This document shows, in pieces, positions 32,109 to 34,077 of a DNA stretch of 34,077 nucleotides. Under the pieces are notes generated by a model. It saw only the letters and a program-made list of their open reading frames with translations. It was not told where the DNA came from and did not search any database. The DNA is taken from positions 1-34,077 of the forward strand of contig JAIPCF010000024.1 in the NCBI GenBank assembly GCA_021738385.1, in the 5' to 3' direction. This DNA comes from Sulfuritalea sp. (GTDB taxonomy: Bacteria > Pseudomonadota > Gammaproteobacteria > Burkholderiales > Rhodocyclaceae). The position numbers and the translations under genes were made by a program. How positions within the stretch are numbered: position 1 is the stretch's first letter; every line of letters begins with the position of its first letter.

Positions 32109-33044
32109 ATGAAAACACTTATCTGCGGATCTATTGCCTACGACACTATTATGGTTTTTGGCGATCGTTTCAAAAACCACATCCTGCCCGAGCAGATCCA
32201 CATCCTTAACGTCGCTTTTCTTGTGCCAGATATGCGGCGGGAATTTGGCGGTTGTGCCGGCAACATCGCTTACAACCTCAAATTACTGGGTGGAGAACCG
32301 CTGATAATGGCCACCATCGGCGACGACAGTGCGCCCTATATGTACCGGCTCAAGCATCTCGAGCTGGATGCGAGCCACGTCAAGGATGTCCCCGGCAGCT
32401 TCACTGCGCAAGCCTTCATTACCACTGACCTTGACGATAATCAGATCACCGCCTTCCATCCGGGAGCGATGACGCAGTCCCATCAGAACAAGGTTACCGA
32501 TGCACAAAACGTGAGCCTCGGTATCGTTTCACCGGACGGCCGTGATGGCATGCTGCAGCACGCCCGCGAATTCAATGAAGCGAAAATTCCTTTTATTTTC
32601 GATCCCGGCCAGGGCCTGCCGATGTTCAATGGGGACGAACTCATGGCTTTCATGAAACTTGCCGACTACTGCACGGTCAACGACTATGAAGCCAAGTTGC
32701 TGACGGAGCGAACCGGACGCACGCTTGAGCAGTTGGCCGGCGAAGTGGATGCTTTGATAGTGACGCTGGGAGGCAGCGGATCGCATATTTATAGCGATGG
32801 CCGACGAATCGAGATTCCGGTGGCCCCTCCGGAAGCATTGATTGATCCAACCGGTTGCGGCGACGCCTATCGCGCCGGCTTGCTTTATGGGATAAGCAAA
32901 GGTTGGGAATGGCAGAAAACAGGCCGGCTGGCCTCACTGATGGGTTCAATCAAAATCGCTCATCGCGGCGGCCAGAACCACAAACCGGCGCGTGAAGACA
33001 TTGCCGAGCATTACCGCAAGGCATTTGGAGACAAGCTCTGGTAA
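32109..33044 (+). CDS. PfkB family carbohydrate kinase, adenosine kinase-like
   Basis: A 311-residue ribokinase-fold enzyme. The N-terminal CGSIAYDTIM and the substrate block REFGGCAGNIAYNLKLLGGE are followed by the anion-hole and catalytic motif DPTGCGDAYRAG (catalytic Asp252). Proteobacterial proteins of this type are usually annotated adenosine kinase or ribokinase-like sugar kinase; the exact substrate cannot be read from sequence. It begins 15 bp after the DUF3426 gene on the same strand and is followed 11 bp later by a lipoprotein gene. Confidence 0.92.
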   Translation: MKTLICGSIAYDTIMVFGDRFKNHILPEQIHILNVAFLVPDMRREFGGCAGNIAYNLKLLGGEPLIMATIGDDSAPYMYRLKHLELDASHVKDVPGSFTAQAFITTDLDDNQITAFHPGAMTQSHQNKVTDAQNVSLGIVSPDGRDGMLQHAREFNEAKIPFIFDPGQGLPMFNGDELMAFMKLADYCTVNDYEAKLLTERTGRTLEQLAGEVDALIVTLGGSGSHIYSDGRRIEIPVAPPEALIDPTGCGDAYRAGLLYGISKGWEWQKTGRLASLMGSIKIAHRGGQNHKPAREDIAEHYRKAFGDKLW

Positions 33045-33054
33045 AGGAAAAACC

Positions 33055-33516
33055 ATGAAATCGTATCGGTCGTTTGCAATCGCTTTTGCTGCTATGGTCA
33101 TGCTTGTCATGACCGGCTGCGCAGGCAGCCAGTCCGGCTCCGCTTACTCCCGTTCGCAAACCCGAGGCGAAATGAGCGTACGCATGGGCGTTATCGAATC
33201 CGTGCGGCAAGTGATGATCGAAGGCACCCAATCCGGCGTTGGAGCTGTTGCCGGCGGCGCTGTCGGCGGCATCGCCGGTAGCAATGTCGGCCAAGGCAAG
33301 GGCTCCACCGTGGGGTCGGTACTCGGCGCCGTACTTGGCGGCGTAGCCGGGCAGGCCATCGAAGAGAAGGTGAGCAAAAAAGATGGGCTGGAAATCACCA
33401 TCAAACTTGACAATGGACAGTTCATTGCGGTAACGCAGGAAGCCGATGAAAAATTCCGTGCGGGTGAGCGCGTCCGGGTGCTTTCAGGCAAAGGCGTTAC
33501 GCGCGTCTCACACTAG
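33055..33516 (+). CDS. Glycine-zipper outer membrane lipoprotein, SlyB/Pcp-like
   Basis: 153 residues from ATG 33055, preceded by AAAGGAAA. The signal peptide ends in lipobox LVMTGC (Cys22). After YSRSQTRGEMSVRMGVIESV comes a glycine zipper (about 62-105) with repeated GGxxGG and GxxxG steps, such as GAVAGGAVGGIAGSNVGQ and GSVLGAVLGGVAGQ, then a beta-rich tail (LEITIKLDNGQFIAVTQEAD). This is the SlyB/PCP outer-membrane lipoprotein layout. It may help envelope integrity by analogy with SlyB. Converges with apaH over a 39-bp gap that has no clear terminator. Confidence 0.93.
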   Translation: MKSYRSFAIAFAAMVMLVMTGCAGSQSGSAYSRSQTRGEMSVRMGVIESVRQVMIEGTQSGVGAVAGGAVGGIAGSNVGQGKGSTVGSVLGAVLGGVAGQAIEEKVSKKDGLEITIKLDNGQFIAVTQEADEKFRAGERVRVLSGKGVTRVSH

Positions 33517-33555
33517 GCTGCGACGATCGCCAAGCTATTGTCGCGAATGGCTGAG

Positions 33556-34077
33556 CTAATCCCAGCCAGATGGCCTGACCTGCTCGGAGCATGGCTGACA
33601 GCTGATGCGTCGATCATCCAGGCACACGGCAGTCAGACTGCCGCCCCACAGGCAGCCCGTATCGAGCGCCAGCAGATTCGGCTCTTCGTGGTACCCCAGA
33701 GCCGACCAATGACCACACACAATAGTGTGATCCGCGCTCGCACGTGATGGTGCTGCAAACCAAGGCAAACACCCAGTCGGCCCCTTGTCCGGCGGGGCCT
33801 TGACTCCAGCCGCACGAAACTCCATCGCCCCGGCCAGTGTCACATAACGCATGCGCGTCATGGCATTGACCACCACTCTCAGACGGTCCCAACCGCTTAA
33901 GTCATCGCTCCAATTAGACGGCTCCGACCCCCACATGTTCGCCAAAAACTCACGGTAGTTCGGTGCCAACAGCGCTGCCGATACCTCATCGGAGAGCGCC
34001 TGCGCCTGCGCCACCGTCCAAACCGGCAAGAGGCCGGCATGCACCATCGCCCATTGACCCTCGACATGGAACAGCGG
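33556..34077 (-). CDS. apaH: Symmetrical bis(5'-nucleosyl)-tetraphosphatase, C-terminal part (runs off window)
   Basis: The minus-strand frame is open to the last base of the window and gives the final 173 residues; the N-terminal ~100 with the metal-binding phosphoesterase motifs lie outside. PLFHVEGQWAMVHAGLLPVW is the ApaH HAG motif block, followed by ANMWGSEPSNWSDDLSGWDRL and the distal HTIVCGHWSALG metal-ligand block and LDTGCLWGGSL. The enzyme splits Ap4A into two ADP. An internal ATG at 34047 is not the true start. The TAG at 33558-33556 ends the gene. Confidence 0.94.
   Translation of the reverse strand, partial: PLFHVEGQWAMVHAGLLPVWTVAQAQALSDEVSAALLAPNYREFLANMWGSEPSNWSDDLSGWDRLRVVVNAMTRMRYVTLAGAMEFRAAGVKAPPDKGPTGCLPWFAAPSRASADHTIVCGHWSALGYHEEPNLLALDTGCLWGGSLTAVCLDDRRISCQPCSEQVRPSGWD

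Overview
The window is a chromosomal segment of a betaproteobacterium, moderately GC-rich. The gene families and their order (lolB-ispE, yfhL-coaD-rsmD-M16 pair facing ftsYEX-rpoH, then a ctaB...ctaC block, mpl, aroQ-accB-accC-prmA, apaH) are typical of Rhodocyclales or Nitrosomonadales-like lineages. Nothing in the sequence fixes the genus. Almost all of it is ordinary housekeeping DNA. The accessory character is concentrated in the first 5 kb. No rRNA, tRNA, CRISPR array, transposase or integrase was seen.

Positions 1-4940 are the plastic part. A cut-off unknown gene end (1-213) is followed by a small GIY-YIG endonuclease gene bounded by a 29-bp inverted repeat pair (300-667). A two-gene type I secretion exporter follows: an HlyB-like ABC transporter overlapping an HlyD-like adaptor. 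Next come the decayed 3' end of an HI0933/BaiN-like flavoprotein gene with an in-frame TAG, and a second, nested 118-bp inverted repeat (4804-4921) just after ispE.

Positions 4939-13102 carry, on the minus strand, a TPR lipoprotein gene-lolB-ispE cluster (outer membrane biogenesis, isoprenoid synthesis). mutM lies alone on plus. Then come a minus-strand run of yfhL-type ferredoxin, coaD and rsmD, and two M16 peptidase genes (one catalytic, one without the zinc motif).

Positions 13253-17362 hold plus-strand ftsY-ftsE-ftsX, a disordered hypothetical gene, and rpoH. rpoH has a perfect CIRCE operator overlapping its probable promoter and a strong bidirectional terminator after it.

Positions 17486-24783 are the cytochrome c oxidase locus, read on minus from ctaC (subunit II with fused cytochrome c) through ctaD, a 38-aa overlapping assembly protein, ctaG (Cox11), a DUF2970 gene and ctaE, then SURF1, a SCO-like protein and ctaB. 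A DUF2909 gene sits in opposite orientation. No heme A synthase (ctaA) gene is in the block. An FNR/ANR-like box and a G8 tract lie upstream of ctaC.

Positions 25052-34077 hold mpl (minus), then a plus-strand series: a conserved hypothetical gene, a TlpA-like thioredoxin, aroQ, accB, accC, prmA, a zinc-ribbon/DUF3426 membrane protein, a PfkB kinase and a glycine-zipper lipoprotein. The end of apaH (minus) runs off the window. The accB-accC junction carries a 33-bp duplication of the accC start separated by 88 bp of unrelated DNA.

No clear new multi-gene system is present. The most notable signals are the repeat-bounded GIY-YIG unit, the duplicated accC start, the CIRCE-controlled rpoH and the reduced cta locus.
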